Origin: Devosiaceae bacterium
Lineage (GTDB): Bacteria; Pseudomonadota; Alphaproteobacteria; Rhizobiales; Devosiaceae
Assembly: GCA_021648585.1 (NCBI GenBank)
Contig: JAKISM010000081.1
Location: 1-10,486, forward strand
Length of the DNA: 10,486 bases
Direction of reading: 5' to 3'
Both the position numbers and the translations under genes were made by a program. Below are positions 1 through 7,258 of this stretch, one piece after another; position 1 is the first letter of the stretch; each line of letters starts with the position of its first letter. Under the pieces are notes generated by a model. It was not told where the DNA came from. It was given only the letters and a program-made list of their open reading frames with translations, and ran no database searches.

Positions 1-581
1 TTTATTTCAACAACATATTCCATTCCAGAAATAACCTGCCCAAACACTGTATAATTATTGTTCAAAAATGCTGCGTCGCCAAAGGTGATAAAAAATTGCG
101 AATTGGCGCTATTTGGATTATTCGAGCGAGCCATACCTAAAGTACCACGCACAAATGGCTCACTAGAAAACTCAGCTTTTAGGTCAGGCAAATCCGAGCC
201 GCCCATGCCTGTTCCAGTCGGATCGCCAGTTTGCGCCATAAATTCTTCAATCACCCGATGAAAAACTATGCCATCATAAAAACCATCATTAGCAAGAGTG
301 GCAATGCGATCTACATGTTCTGGTGCTACATCACACCAAAGTTCAATTTCAACTTTGCCAGATTTAAGCTCTAAAGTAAGCGGAATAACATCACGCTCAT
401 TTTCACTATTAGAAAAATCTTGCTTGGCACAAATTCCGCTATAGGCAAGTTTTTCTAGTGGCTCTTGTTGCTGTGTGCCAAACGGAGAAAAGCGAAACAA
501 CAAAAATGCTGCAAAGAGAATTACGAAACCAAGGATTAGATAACCCTTTAGGTTTGAAGTTTTATTAGGATTTTCACTCAT
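1..581 (-). CDS. Membrane-anchored cyclophilin-type peptidyl-prolyl cis-trans isomerase (3' end beyond window)
   Basis: Predicted to isomerise X-Pro bonds and help proteins fold on the periplasmic side of the membrane. I translated 193 residues from the ATG at 581-579 before the window ends. Residues about 13-30 form one hydrophobic segment (LKGYLILGFVILFAAF) that reads as an uncleaved anchor. The cyclophilin fold runs from about residue 66. It contains FHRVI (107-111, with the catalytic Arg109), QTGDPTGTG (117-125), GTLGMARSNNPNSANSQFFI (146-165) and YTVFGQVISGMEYV (177-190). The position matching human CypA Trp121 is Phe172, as in E. coli PpiA, which suggests weak cyclosporin binding. The start overlaps the coaD stop by one base (TAATG on the minus strand), so the two are probably translationally coupled. 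Family assignment is secure. The periplasmic location is inferred from the anchor. Confidence 0.93.
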   Translation of the reverse strand, partial: MSENPNKTSNLKGYLILGFVILFAAFLLFRFSPFGTQQQEPLEKLAYSGICAKQDFSNSENERDVIPLTLELKSGKVEIELWCDVAPEHVDRIATLANDGFYDGIVFHRVIEEFMAQTGDPTGTGMGGSDLPDLKAEFSSEPFVRGTLGMARSNNPNSANSQFFITFGDAAFLNNNYTVFGQVISGMEYVVEI

Positions 582-1069
582 TATTGATTTAGCGCCTTTA
601 ACACGATTGCTGGAACAAAGGCGGAAACATCACCGCCCATCTCAGATATTTGGCGCACTAATGTTGCTGAAATATGGCGAACATGTGGGCTTGATGGCAC
701 AAAAACCGTTTGTAAATCTGGTGCCATTTGCGCATTCATGCCAACCATTTGCATTTCATAATTATAATCTGTTGTATCACGCAAACCACGAATAATTAAT
801 TTAGCCGAAAAAGAACGTGCCGCTTCAATCATTAATCCGCTAAATTCAACATATCGAATATCAGTATTATTGCGTTTGCCAATCGGATTTGAGGTTTGCT
901 TTAGCAATGCAATGCGATCTGCATAACTAAGCAGTCCATTTTTTTCTGAATGCACGCCTACCCCAATATAAAGAGTATCAACTAATTTGCAGGCTCTTTC
1001 GATAACATCGATGTGGCCGTTGGTAACTGGATCAAATGATCCGGGATAAAATCCCACTAATTTGCTCAT
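581..1069 (-). CDS. coaD: Phosphopantetheine adenylyltransferase (CoA biosynthesis)
   Basis: Cytoplasmic enzyme that transfers AMP from ATP to 4'-phosphopantetheine, giving dephospho-CoA, the penultimate step of coenzyme A synthesis. The 162 residues match the usual CoaD length of about 160. Nucleotidyltransferase signatures are intact: YPGSFDPVTNGH at 8-19, holding the T/HxGH site as TNGH (16-19); RGLRD at 94-98; and ISATLVRQI at 133-141, the counterpart of the ISSTxVR motif. The start is the ATG at 1069-1067. Only a weak purine stretch (GAAAGA) lies upstream, with no strong ribosome-binding site. It follows gyrA after a 203-base gap and overlaps the cyclophilin gene by one base. I see no convincing separate promoter, so read-through from gyrA is possible. 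Confidence 0.97.
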   Translation of the reverse strand: MSKLVGFYPGSFDPVTNGHIDVIERACKLVDTLYIGVGVHSEKNGLLSYADRIALLKQTSNPIGKRNNTDIRYVEFSGLMIEAARSFSAKLIIRGLRDTTDYNYEMQMVGMNAQMAPDLQTVFVPSSPHVRHISATLVRQISEMGGDVSAFVPAIVLKALNQ

Positions 1070-1163
1070 AATCGGGTTCTTTCACTTCTATTTAATTTTG
1101 GCAAGTAATATCGAATCACTATCAGATTTTTATTAAGATTTTTAGCTTTTGATATTTTGTGAT

Positions 1164-1249
1164 TAATATCCTTCATTTATCATTCAGGATGACATCCGCA
1201 TATTTGTTCATTTCCTCTAGTTGTCACCTTGAGCGTAGCCGAAAGGTCT
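1164..1249. repeat. Degenerate palindromic repeat arms between gyrA and coaD
   Basis: Two arms of one short repeat face away from each other. Plus-strand 1222-1249 begins TGTCACCTTGAGCG and continues into GAAAGGTCT. Minus-strand 1194-1164 begins TGTCATCCTGAATG and continues into GAAGGATAT. The inner ends TCAGGATGAC (1184-1193) and GTCACCTTGA (1223-1232) are inverted copies agreeing at 8 of 10 bases. The arms resemble those of the better hairpin at 7175-7243, but their order relative to the loop is reversed. The copies are diverged, so the boundaries are approximate. Confidence 0.6.
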
Positions 1250-1272
1250 AATATCCTCTCGTTGCGCTAAAA

Positions 1273-4059
1273 TTATCTAACTTTCGCTATTATTATCCTC
1301 TTCTTTATTAGATAAATCATTCGCTTCTTGTTCTCCCTCACCCCATCATTCTCATCTTCTTCTGGCTCAGAAATACGCTCAACCGAAACAACCTTTTCAC
1401 CCTTCGCCGTATCAAGCACAATAACGCCCTGCGTGGCTCGACCAGCAACACGAATACCCTCAACTGGCACACGAATGAGTTTGCCGCCATCAGTTACCAA
1501 CATGATTTGATCGTCATTTTCAATTGGAAAAGAAGCAACAATCGGTCCGTTTTTATCGGTAATAGCCATGCCTGTAATGCCTTTTCCTCCACGACCCGTA
1601 ACCCGATATTCATAGCTTGAAGAGCGTTTGCCATAGCCATTTTGAGAAATTGCAAGAACGAACTGCTCTGCCGCTCCCATCATTGCATAGCGCTCTGAAT
1701 CTAATAATGGCGCTTCACCTGTTTCTTGCTCAACATTACTCTCATCACTTTCGCCACGCATTGCCCTACTCATTTTAATATAAGAGGTACGCTCTTCTGG
1801 TGTTGCGTCAAAATGCTTTAAGATAGACATAGAAATAATATTATCTTTATCTGCCAATCTTATACCACGCACACCCATAGAATTGCGGCTTTGGAATACT
1901 CGAACATCGCCGACATTAAAACGAATTGCCTGACCTAGCGCCGTTGTTAGCAACACATCATCTTTCGCATCACAAGTTTCAACCCCAACAATACCCTCAT
2001 TCTCATCTAGCTTCATGGCAATTTTACCGTTTGCCCGAACACCAACAAAATCAGCCAAACTATTGCGCCTAACTGTGCCTTTTGTGGTAGCAAACATAAT
2101 ATCGAGATCACCCCAACTATCCTCATCTTCTGGCATTGGCATTATCGACGTAATGCGCTCGCCTTGATCTAGCGGCAACAGGTTTATCAAGGCTTTGCCA
2201 CGTGCATTAGGAGCAGAAAGCGGAAGTCGCCAAACTTTAAGAACATAAGCAATGCCATTTGATGAGAAGAATAATACTGGCGTATGCGTGTTGGCGACAA
2301 ATAATCTTGCCACAAAATCCTCATCACGAGTTGCCATGCCAGCACGTCCTTTGCCGCCACGTCTTTGCGCCCGATATGTCGAAAGCGGAACTCGTTTAAT
2401 ATAACCAGCATGAGAAACCGTAACCACCATTTCTTCACGAGCGATAAAATCTTCATCGTCCATATCAGCGGCATAATCAGTTATTTCAGTTAGGCGAGGT
2501 GTTGAGAACTGATCACGAACTTCTCTTAGTTCATCACGAATTATGTTTAATACTCGCTCACGTGAGCGTAAAATATCAAGATAATCGGTAATTGAGCCAC
2601 CAATAGTCGCTAATTCATCACCAATTTCATCACGACCAAGCGCTGTTAATCTAGCAAGGCGCAAATCAAGAATTGCTTTTACTTGTTCTTCAGATAGCTT
2701 AAATGTGCCATCATCAAGCACCTTATGACGAGGGTCATCAATCAACTCAATTAGCGATATCACATCACTAGCTGGCCAGTTGCGCTCAAGTAGTTTTTCC
2801 CTAGCCTCCGCCGGAGTTTTTGAAGAGCGAATTATTGCAATCACTTCATCAACATTGGCAACAGCAACTGCCAAACCAACCAAAATATGCGCTCTATCAC
2901 GAGATTTGTTCAAAAGGAATTTCGCACGTCTCGTAACGACTTCTTCTCTAAAGCTAACAAATGCCTTTAAGATTTGCGTAACATTCATTAGTTCTGGCTT
3001 GCCGCCATTTAGAGCTACAAAATTACAACCAAATGAAGTTTGCAATGGTGTTAGGCGGTAGAGCTGATTTAGAATGACATCAGCCACACCATCACGCTTT
3101 ATTTCAACTACAACACGCATTCCCTGACGATCAGATTCATCACGAATATCAGAAATACCCTCAATCTTCTTATCCCGAACCAGATCAGCGATTTTTTCAA
3201 TCATTGAGGCTTTGTTCACCTGATATGGTATTTCGGTAATAATTATCGCATCTCTATCTTTGCGAATTTCTTCAACCTTCACCACACCACGCATCATTAC
3301 CGAGCCACGCCCTGTTTCAAAGGCTGAGCGAATTCCTGCTCGTCCCAAAATTATTCCACCAGTTGGAAAATCAGGGCCCGGCATAATTTCTAACAATTCA
3401 TCAACAGATATTGCTGGATTATCAATAAGCGCTAGGGTTGCATCAATAGTTTCGCCAAGATTGTGCGATGGGATATTAGTCGCCATACCAACCGCAATAC
3501 CGCCACCGCCATTCACTAACATATTTGGAAAACGTGCAGGCAGAACAGATGGCATTCTTTCAGAGCCATCATAATTATCTACGAAATCAACCGAATCTTT
3601 GTCCAAATCTGCAAGCAAAGAGCCAGTAACCTTTTTCATGCGCACTTCAGTATAACGCATTGCCGCTGGCATATCGCCATCGACTGAGCCAAAATTGCCC
3701 TGCCCATCAACAAGCGTTAAGCGCAAAGAAAAATCCTGCGCCATACGAACCAAAGACATATAAACCGCGGCATCACCATGCGGGTGATATTTACCAATAA
3801 CATCACCAACCACACGAGCTGATTTTTTATATGGTTTATTAAACTCATAACCAGCATCGTGCATGGAATATAATATGCGCCTATGCACGGGTTTTAGCCC
3901 ATCACGAACATCTGGCAAAGCACGCGAAACAATTACGCTCATTGCATAATCAAGATACGACTTACGCATCTCATCGGTAATAGAAATTGGCACTATATTA
4001 GATGGCAATTTAGTGCCTTCTTGAGCCTCATTATCATCATTTTCTGGAATATCGTTCAA
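1273..4059 (-). CDS. gyrA: DNA gyrase subunit A, apparent frameshift in C-terminal tail
   Basis: Breakage-reunion subunit of gyrase (A2B2 with GyrB), which introduces negative supercoils using ATP. The frame reads 928 residues. The N-terminal domain has KPVHRRILYSM (56-66), the HPHGD loop (92-96) and AAMRYTE with catalytic Tyr136. The GyrA box QRRGGKG at 565-571, needed for DNA wrapping, identifies gyrase rather than topoisomerase IV. Beta-pinwheel repeats follow, with an insert about 750-800 typical of alphaproteobacteria as I recall them. The start is TTG (4059-4057) with a weak AAGAGA upstream; the next in-frame Met, at residue 31, would remove an N-terminal extension common in the family. 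The last 22 residues are basic and unlike GyrA. The other frame from a run of four C (1341-1344) gives an acidic tail ending at 1277. Quinolone-pocket positions equivalent to E. coli 83 and 87 are Ala97 and Met101. Confidence 0.97.
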   Translation of the reverse strand: MNDIPENDDNEAQEGTKLPSNIVPISITDEMRKSYLDYAMSVIVSRALPDVRDGLKPVHRRILYSMHDAGYEFNKPYKKSARVVGDVIGKYHPHGDAAVYMSLVRMAQDFSLRLTLVDGQGNFGSVDGDMPAAMRYTEVRMKKVTGSLLADLDKDSVDFVDNYDGSERMPSVLPARFPNMLVNGGGGIAVGMATNIPSHNLGETIDATLALIDNPAISVDELLEIMPGPDFPTGGIILGRAGIRSAFETGRGSVMMRGVVKVEEIRKDRDAIIITEIPYQVNKASMIEKIADLVRDKKIEGISDIRDESDRQGMRVVVEIKRDGVADVILNQLYRLTPLQTSFGCNFVALNGGKPELMNVTQILKAFVSFREEVVTRRAKFLLNKSRDRAHILVGLAVAVANVDEVIAIIRSSKTPAEAREKLLERNWPASDVISLIELIDDPRHKVLDDGTFKLSEEQVKAILDLRLARLTALGRDEIGDELATIGGSITDYLDILRSRERVLNIIRDELREVRDQFSTPRLTEITDYAADMDDEDFIAREEMVVTVSHAGYIKRVPLSTYRAQRRGGKGRAGMATRDEDFVARLFVANTHTPVLFFSSNGIAYVLKVWRLPLSAPNARGKALINLLPLDQGERITSIMPMPEDEDSWGDLDIMFATTKGTVRRNSLADFVGVRANGKIAMKLDENEGIVGVETCDAKDDVLLTTALGQAIRFNVGDVRVFQSRNSMGVRGIRLADKDNIISMSILKHFDATPEERTSYIKMSRAMRGESDESNVEQETGEAPLLDSERYAMMGAAEQFVLAISQNGYGKRSSSYEYRVTGRGGKGITGMAITDKNGPIVASFPIENDDQIMLVTDGGKLIRVPVEGIRVAGRATQGVIVLDTAKGEKVVSVERISEPEEDENDGVRENKKRMIYLIKKRIIIAKVR
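1341..1344 (-). other. gyrA: Probable frameshift at CCCC homopolymer in gyrA tail
   Basis: On the coding strand, GAT is followed by GGGG and TGAGG. As read, the protein continues DGVRENKKRMIYLIKK to a TAA at 1275-1273. One additional G would give DGGEGEQEANDLSNKEED and end NNSES at a TAG at 1279-1277. That acidic, low-complexity tail is what GyrA proteins usually carry. The homopolymer makes a one-base sequencing or assembly deletion likely. A real mutation confined to the tail is also possible. Confidence 0.75.
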
Positions 4060-4084
4060 TTTATTGATTCTCTTGTTATTAACT

Positions 4085-4098
4085 GGTTATTTCTAACC
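4085..4098 (-). promoter_or_regulatory. Operator-like dyad, copy 1, in gyrA/exporter divergent region
   Basis: On the minus strand this reads GGTTAGAAATAACC, an imperfect palindrome with GGTTA and TAACC arms. A related 14-mer lies at 4184-4197 in the opposite orientation and matches at 12 of 14 bases. The position upstream of gyrA could suit a regulator, but AT-rich spacers produce such dyads by chance. Confidence 0.25.
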
Positions 4099-4183
4099 TA
4101 TTTTAGGGCGCATGGCTAATTATTGCGTGCTTTTTGGCAAAAGTTTTAGCACTCATCCACAAGAGATATTAAATTAACATTAT

Positions 4184-4197
4184 GGTTAGAAACTACC
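4184..4197 (+). promoter_or_regulatory. Operator-like dyad, copy 2, in gyrA/exporter divergent region
   Basis: Reads GGTTAGAAACTACC. It matches the inverted copy at 4085-4098 at 12 of 14 bases, with centres about 99 bases apart. It lies about 90 bases upstream of the exporter promoter candidate. A regulatory role is inferred only from the repetition. Confidence 0.25.
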
Positions 4198-4274
4198 TAT
4201 AGATTATCTTTAGAATCAGTCTTTCTGGTCACAATTATTTCACTTATTCTCTTTGTGCTTTACGAAAGCTGAGA

Positions 4275-4303
4275 TTAACCCTACGAATCTTAAAAAGTAT
4301 AAT
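4275..4303 (+). promoter_or_regulatory. Candidate sigma-70-type promoter of the exporter operon
   Basis: TTAACC (4275-4280, 4 of 6 against TTGACA), a 17-base spacer and a perfect TATAAT (4298-4303). Transcription would start near 4310, leaving a short leader before the TTG start at 4333. It is correctly placed and oriented for the exporter gene. Confidence 0.5.
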
Positions 4304-4332
4304 TTTTTTGATTCTTTAGCTGGAGCAAATTA

Positions 4333-6594
4333 TTGTCAATCGGGTTTGGATTTGAGCGCTTAGGGCTTCTTACATTAAAATATCCAATTAGGGTTGCGCT
4401 GGTAGTGCTTGCTTTTACTGTACTTACCCTGTCTCAAATTCCAAAAATTTCAATAGACAGCGATATTATGCGCATCTATAATAATTCTGGTGAGTATTTT
4501 GATCGTTATGATGATCTTTCAAAGAGCTTTGGCACATTTGAAAACGACGCCTATGTTTTAGTTTCTTCCCCAAATCTTGCTGATCCAAAGACCATTGAAA
4601 TATTACGTGAATTATCCTTCGATTTAGAGTTAACCTCTTATGCGGTGGGTACATTAACACCATTTTCTTTACGCCGCCCCACAGATGAAGGCAGTGGTTC
4701 TGTTCCTGCGGTTAGCCAAAACATGCAGAGCAAAGAAGAAGTTAGAGCTAAATTGCTAGATCTTCGAGAAAACGATGAAATAATGCGTAATCTCATTGGT
4801 GAAGATCTTGATTCCATAGTTATGATTATGTTCCCCGATCAAGAACTCACTAAGGGCAAGGGCGAACAGGCAATGCTTGATGAGTTAAATGAGTTAATTT
4901 TAGAATATCAATCAAGTGATATTCATATTGAGTTGACTGGGCAACCTGTGTGGAAAGCTGAAATGCTTAGAGCTACAATTAATGATCAAATTAAGTTTTC
5001 AACTATAGGTTTCTTAATTGGCGCACTAATGTCCCTAATCGCTCTAAGGAGTTTTTGGGGTGCAATTTTAGCTACTCTAACACCTCTTTTATCGGTGATT
5101 TGGGTTATGGGATCTGTAATATTATTATTTGGTTCTTTCACCTTCCTGACCAATGTAGTTATCACATTAGTATTAGTCATTGCTTTTGCTGAAAGCATGT
5201 ACTTTTGCTTTACTTGGCTTAGACTGTGGAATGAAGGCATGGAGCCAAATGAAGCAATTACTCAGACATTGCTACGCATAACTCCAGCAGCAGCTCTAAC
5301 TGCAATAACAACAATGGTAGCATTTTTAAGCCTTACTATTGCGCAGGGCGATGGTATTAAAGAGTTTGCTTATTCAGGATTTATTGCTGTTGCAGTTTCT
5401 TTTATAACATTAGTTACCTTCTTGCCGCTTGCATTAAAACTTGCGCTTAAACTTGGCTTTAAAGCCCCAAAGAAAATGTCGATAGCGGTTCAAGCTCCAA
5501 TTCCTGTTGCTAGATTTTTAACAAATAAATATGCTAAACCTATATCAATCATCTCGATATTAGTTATGTTGGCATTATTATTCCCCCATTTTGCGCTTGA
5601 GCCACGCTTTGATTTTAAGGATTATTTGCCCAAAGAATCTCAAGCCCTTAGCACCGCACAAGGAATTGATGAAAATGTTGGAGGTGTCGCGCCAATTTAT
5701 ATAAAAATTCCGCTTAAAGGCGGTATGGAGAACGTAACAGACGATGACTTTTTAACCATTCAAAAAGTCCATGCAATTTTAGAAGAAAATATCGGCAAGG
5801 GCAAAGTAATTTCCGCCGCTAGTTTTTCAGCCTATTCTGATCTTGGGTTTTCTAGAGAGCGTATTTTCAGGGCAGTTGGGCCATTTCTTAAACGTCGCTT
5901 TATTACTGATGATGGCAATTATGCTTTGGTAACAGGGTTTTTGCCTACATTATTAGAATCAAATAAACTTCGAGAAATCGTTATATCGACAGATAAGGCA
6001 CTAATTGATGCTGGAATTACGGACGCAAAAGTTTCTGGTTTTAATGTGCTTAGTGCCTTTACTTCAACGGATATTATTCGCTCTTTAAGAAATGGTCTAA
6101 CCATCGCTATCCTAATTAACATACTTATTATTGGACTAGCATTTCAATCATGGCGAATTGCACTAGTAGCGATTATTCCAAATTTCTTGCCTATTTTAGG
6201 TACTGAGCTATATCTATATACTTCGGGGGCTGGCTTACAATTAACAACTGTCATAGCGCTAACCATTGCTTTTGGCATTGCCGTCAATGACACTATTCAT
6301 TTCCTTGCTTCTTATATGCACGCTCGAAAAAATGGGTTTGAGCATCAAGTGTCAGTAAATTTAGCACTAAAGAATATTGGCCCTGCATTAGTTGCCACCA
6401 CGCTTATTCTTTGCGCTGGCACATTTGTTGTAATTTTTTCTACTTTACCGCAAGTTGCCCTATTTGGAACACTTCTAGTTATCACATTCGTACTTGCATT
6501 GCTTGCTGATTTATTTATCTTACCAGCACTGCTAATCGCCGGGGGGCGATTTTTCAAATCCGTTGGAGCCAACAAAAATGACCTTACTAAATAA
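4333..6594 (+). CDS. RND-superfamily (MMPL-type) exporter, 12 TM segments
   Basis: Inner-membrane transporter of the RND/MMPL superfamily, expected to use the proton gradient to export a lipid or other hydrophobic compound; the substrate cannot be read from sequence. The 753 residues show the duplicated layout: TM1 17-36, a large periplasmic loop 40-220, TM2-6 within 221-374, TM7 402-421, a second loop 425-585, and TM8-12 within 588-735. TM10 carries IAFGIAVNDTIHFLASY (645-661), with Asp653 at the usual proton-relay position. The matching TM4 segment reads VIAFAESMYF (282-291), with Glu287 where many relatives have Asp. The start is TTG, supported by GGAG at 4322-4325, seven bases upstream. 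The gene overlaps the next one by 17 bases. HpnN-type hopanoid transporters share this architecture, but nothing here proves that role. Confidence 0.88.
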   Translation: MSIGFGFERLGLLTLKYPIRVALVVLAFTVLTLSQIPKISIDSDIMRIYNNSGEYFDRYDDLSKSFGTFENDAYVLVSSPNLADPKTIEILRELSFDLELTSYAVGTLTPFSLRRPTDEGSGSVPAVSQNMQSKEEVRAKLLDLRENDEIMRNLIGEDLDSIVMIMFPDQELTKGKGEQAMLDELNELILEYQSSDIHIELTGQPVWKAEMLRATINDQIKFSTIGFLIGALMSLIALRSFWGAILATLTPLLSVIWVMGSVILLFGSFTFLTNVVITLVLVIAFAESMYFCFTWLRLWNEGMEPNEAITQTLLRITPAAALTAITTMVAFLSLTIAQGDGIKEFAYSGFIAVAVSFITLVTFLPLALKLALKLGFKAPKKMSIAVQAPIPVARFLTNKYAKPISIISILVMLALLFPHFALEPRFDFKDYLPKESQALSTAQGIDENVGGVAPIYIKIPLKGGMENVTDDDFLTIQKVHAILEENIGKGKVISAASFSAYSDLGFSRERIFRAVGPFLKRRFITDDGNYALVTGFLPTLLESNKLREIVISTDKALIDAGITDAKVSGFNVLSAFTSTDIIRSLRNGLTIAILINILIIGLAFQSWRIALVAIIPNFLPILGTELYLYTSGAGLQLTTVIALTIAFGIAVNDTIHFLASYMHARKNGFEHQVSVNLALKNIGPALVATTLILCAGTFVVIFSTLPQVALFGTLLVITFVLALLADLFILPALLIAGGRFFKSVGANKNDLTK

Positions 6595-7105
6595 ATCAAT
6601 TCGCTACTTCTTTGCCTTTGCAGCTATTTCATCTGTATTTTTTATCATTCCTTCTTTCGCATCTAATGATGATGCTAGTTTGTTACAATCTTATATTGGA
6701 ACTTGGAAAGGGCTTGGGGAAATAGCTCGGGATAATGGCGATGTTGAAAGTGTAAAATGTAAAGTGGACATCATCAAATCTAAGCAAGGGAGAGTTGGAT
6801 ATAAGGGGCGCTGTGCTTTTGCTGGTGGTAATTTTTCAATAGCTGGCACGATGGCATATATTGCAGAAAAAGAACGCTTTGAGGCAGTCATGTCATCAAG
6901 CACTTCATTTTCTGGTGTAGCTATTGGCAAGCGTGATGGCGATAGTCTTGTGTTTGAACTGAGTGATAAAAATGCTGATACTGGCGATAGTTTTAAAATT
7001 GATTCTGATATCAGCCTTATTGATGGTGAATTATCGATTGGCTTTACAGCAGAAAATATCACCACAGGTAGAGTGATTAAGGTTGCAATTCCGTTCAAAA
7101 TGTAA
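6578..7105 (+). CDS. Secreted small beta-rich (lipocalin-like) protein of unknown function
   Basis: From the ATG at 6578 the protein has 175 residues. A signal peptide is clear: basic start, hydrophobic core about 9-24 (RYFFAFAAISSVFFII), and likely cleavage after PSFA (Ala28). The mature part is about 147 residues of alternating hydrophobic strands. It has a TWKGLGEI motif (42-49) and two cysteines, Cys61 and Cys79, spaced for a disulfide across a hairpin. This resembles a family of small periplasmic proteins in alphaproteobacteria with a GTW/SWxGxG start, which I recall but cannot name. An upstream TTG at 6563 is open in frame, but GGAG at 6565-6568 lies nine bases before the ATG, which favours the ATG. 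The 17-base overlap with the exporter gene suggests one transcript and a shared job, such as binding the exported substrate. That role is inference. Confidence 0.8.
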   Translation: MTLLNKSIRYFFAFAAISSVFFIIPSFASNDDASLLQSYIGTWKGLGEIARDNGDVESVKCKVDIIKSKQGRVGYKGRCAFAGGNFSIAGTMAYIAEKERFEAVMSSSTSFSGVAIGKRDGDSLVFELSDKNADTGDSFKIDSDISLIDGELSIGFTAENITTGRVIKVAIPFKM

Positions 7106-7110
7106 TAATA

Positions 7111-7130
7111 AAAAAGGTTGCAACTTTTAT
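7111..7130 (+). terminator. Weak hairpin after the exporter operon, possible terminator
   Basis: Just after the stop at 7105, AAAGG (7113-7117) and CTTTT (7124-7128) can pair (one G-U) around TTGCAA, followed by TATTTT. The stem is short and AT-rich. Termination may rely instead on the large palindrome at 7175-7243. Confidence 0.3.
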
Positions 7131-7174
7131 TTTGTGACAGCCTGATTAATCATTTTAACAAAATATGCGTACGT

Positions 7175-7243
7175 TGTCATTCTGAACAAAGTGAAGAATC
7201 TTTAACTAGGAGTCCAAGATACTTCGCTTCGCTCAGTATGACA
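7175..7243. repeat. Palindromic intergenic repeat element between convergent genes
   Basis: Left arm 7175-7202 starts TGTCATTCTGAACAAAG. Right arm 7216-7243 is its inverse, and the reverse complement of its outer end reads TGTCATACTGAGCGAAG. The arms agree at 23 of 28 bases around a 13-base loop, so RNA from either strand could form a long hairpin. Related arms lie at 1164-1249. Motifs of the TGTCATTCTGAGCGAAG type recur in intergenic DNA of many bacteria, as I remember. Lying between two 3' ends, it could act as a bidirectional terminator or an mRNA 3'-end stabiliser. Confidence 0.75.
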
Positions 7244-7258
7244 CTTAGCGTTTACCAT

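Noticed and set aside
58..261. Plus-strand open frame at the left edge
   Set aside because: It is antisense to the cyclophilin gene, whose motifs are intact on the minus strand across the same bases.
3260..3574. 104-codon plus-strand open frame inside gyrA
   Set aside because: It is antisense to conserved GyrA coding sequence, has no ribosome-binding site and no recognisable protein features.
4153..4161. DnaA-box-like TCATCCACA in the gyrA/exporter spacer
   Set aside because: One mismatch to the consensus, a single copy, and no AT-rich unwinding region with box clusters, so there is no case for an origin.
6563..6577. TTG start adding five residues to the secreted protein
   Set aside because: The GGAG that would serve translation is inside this extension and fits the ATG at 6578.
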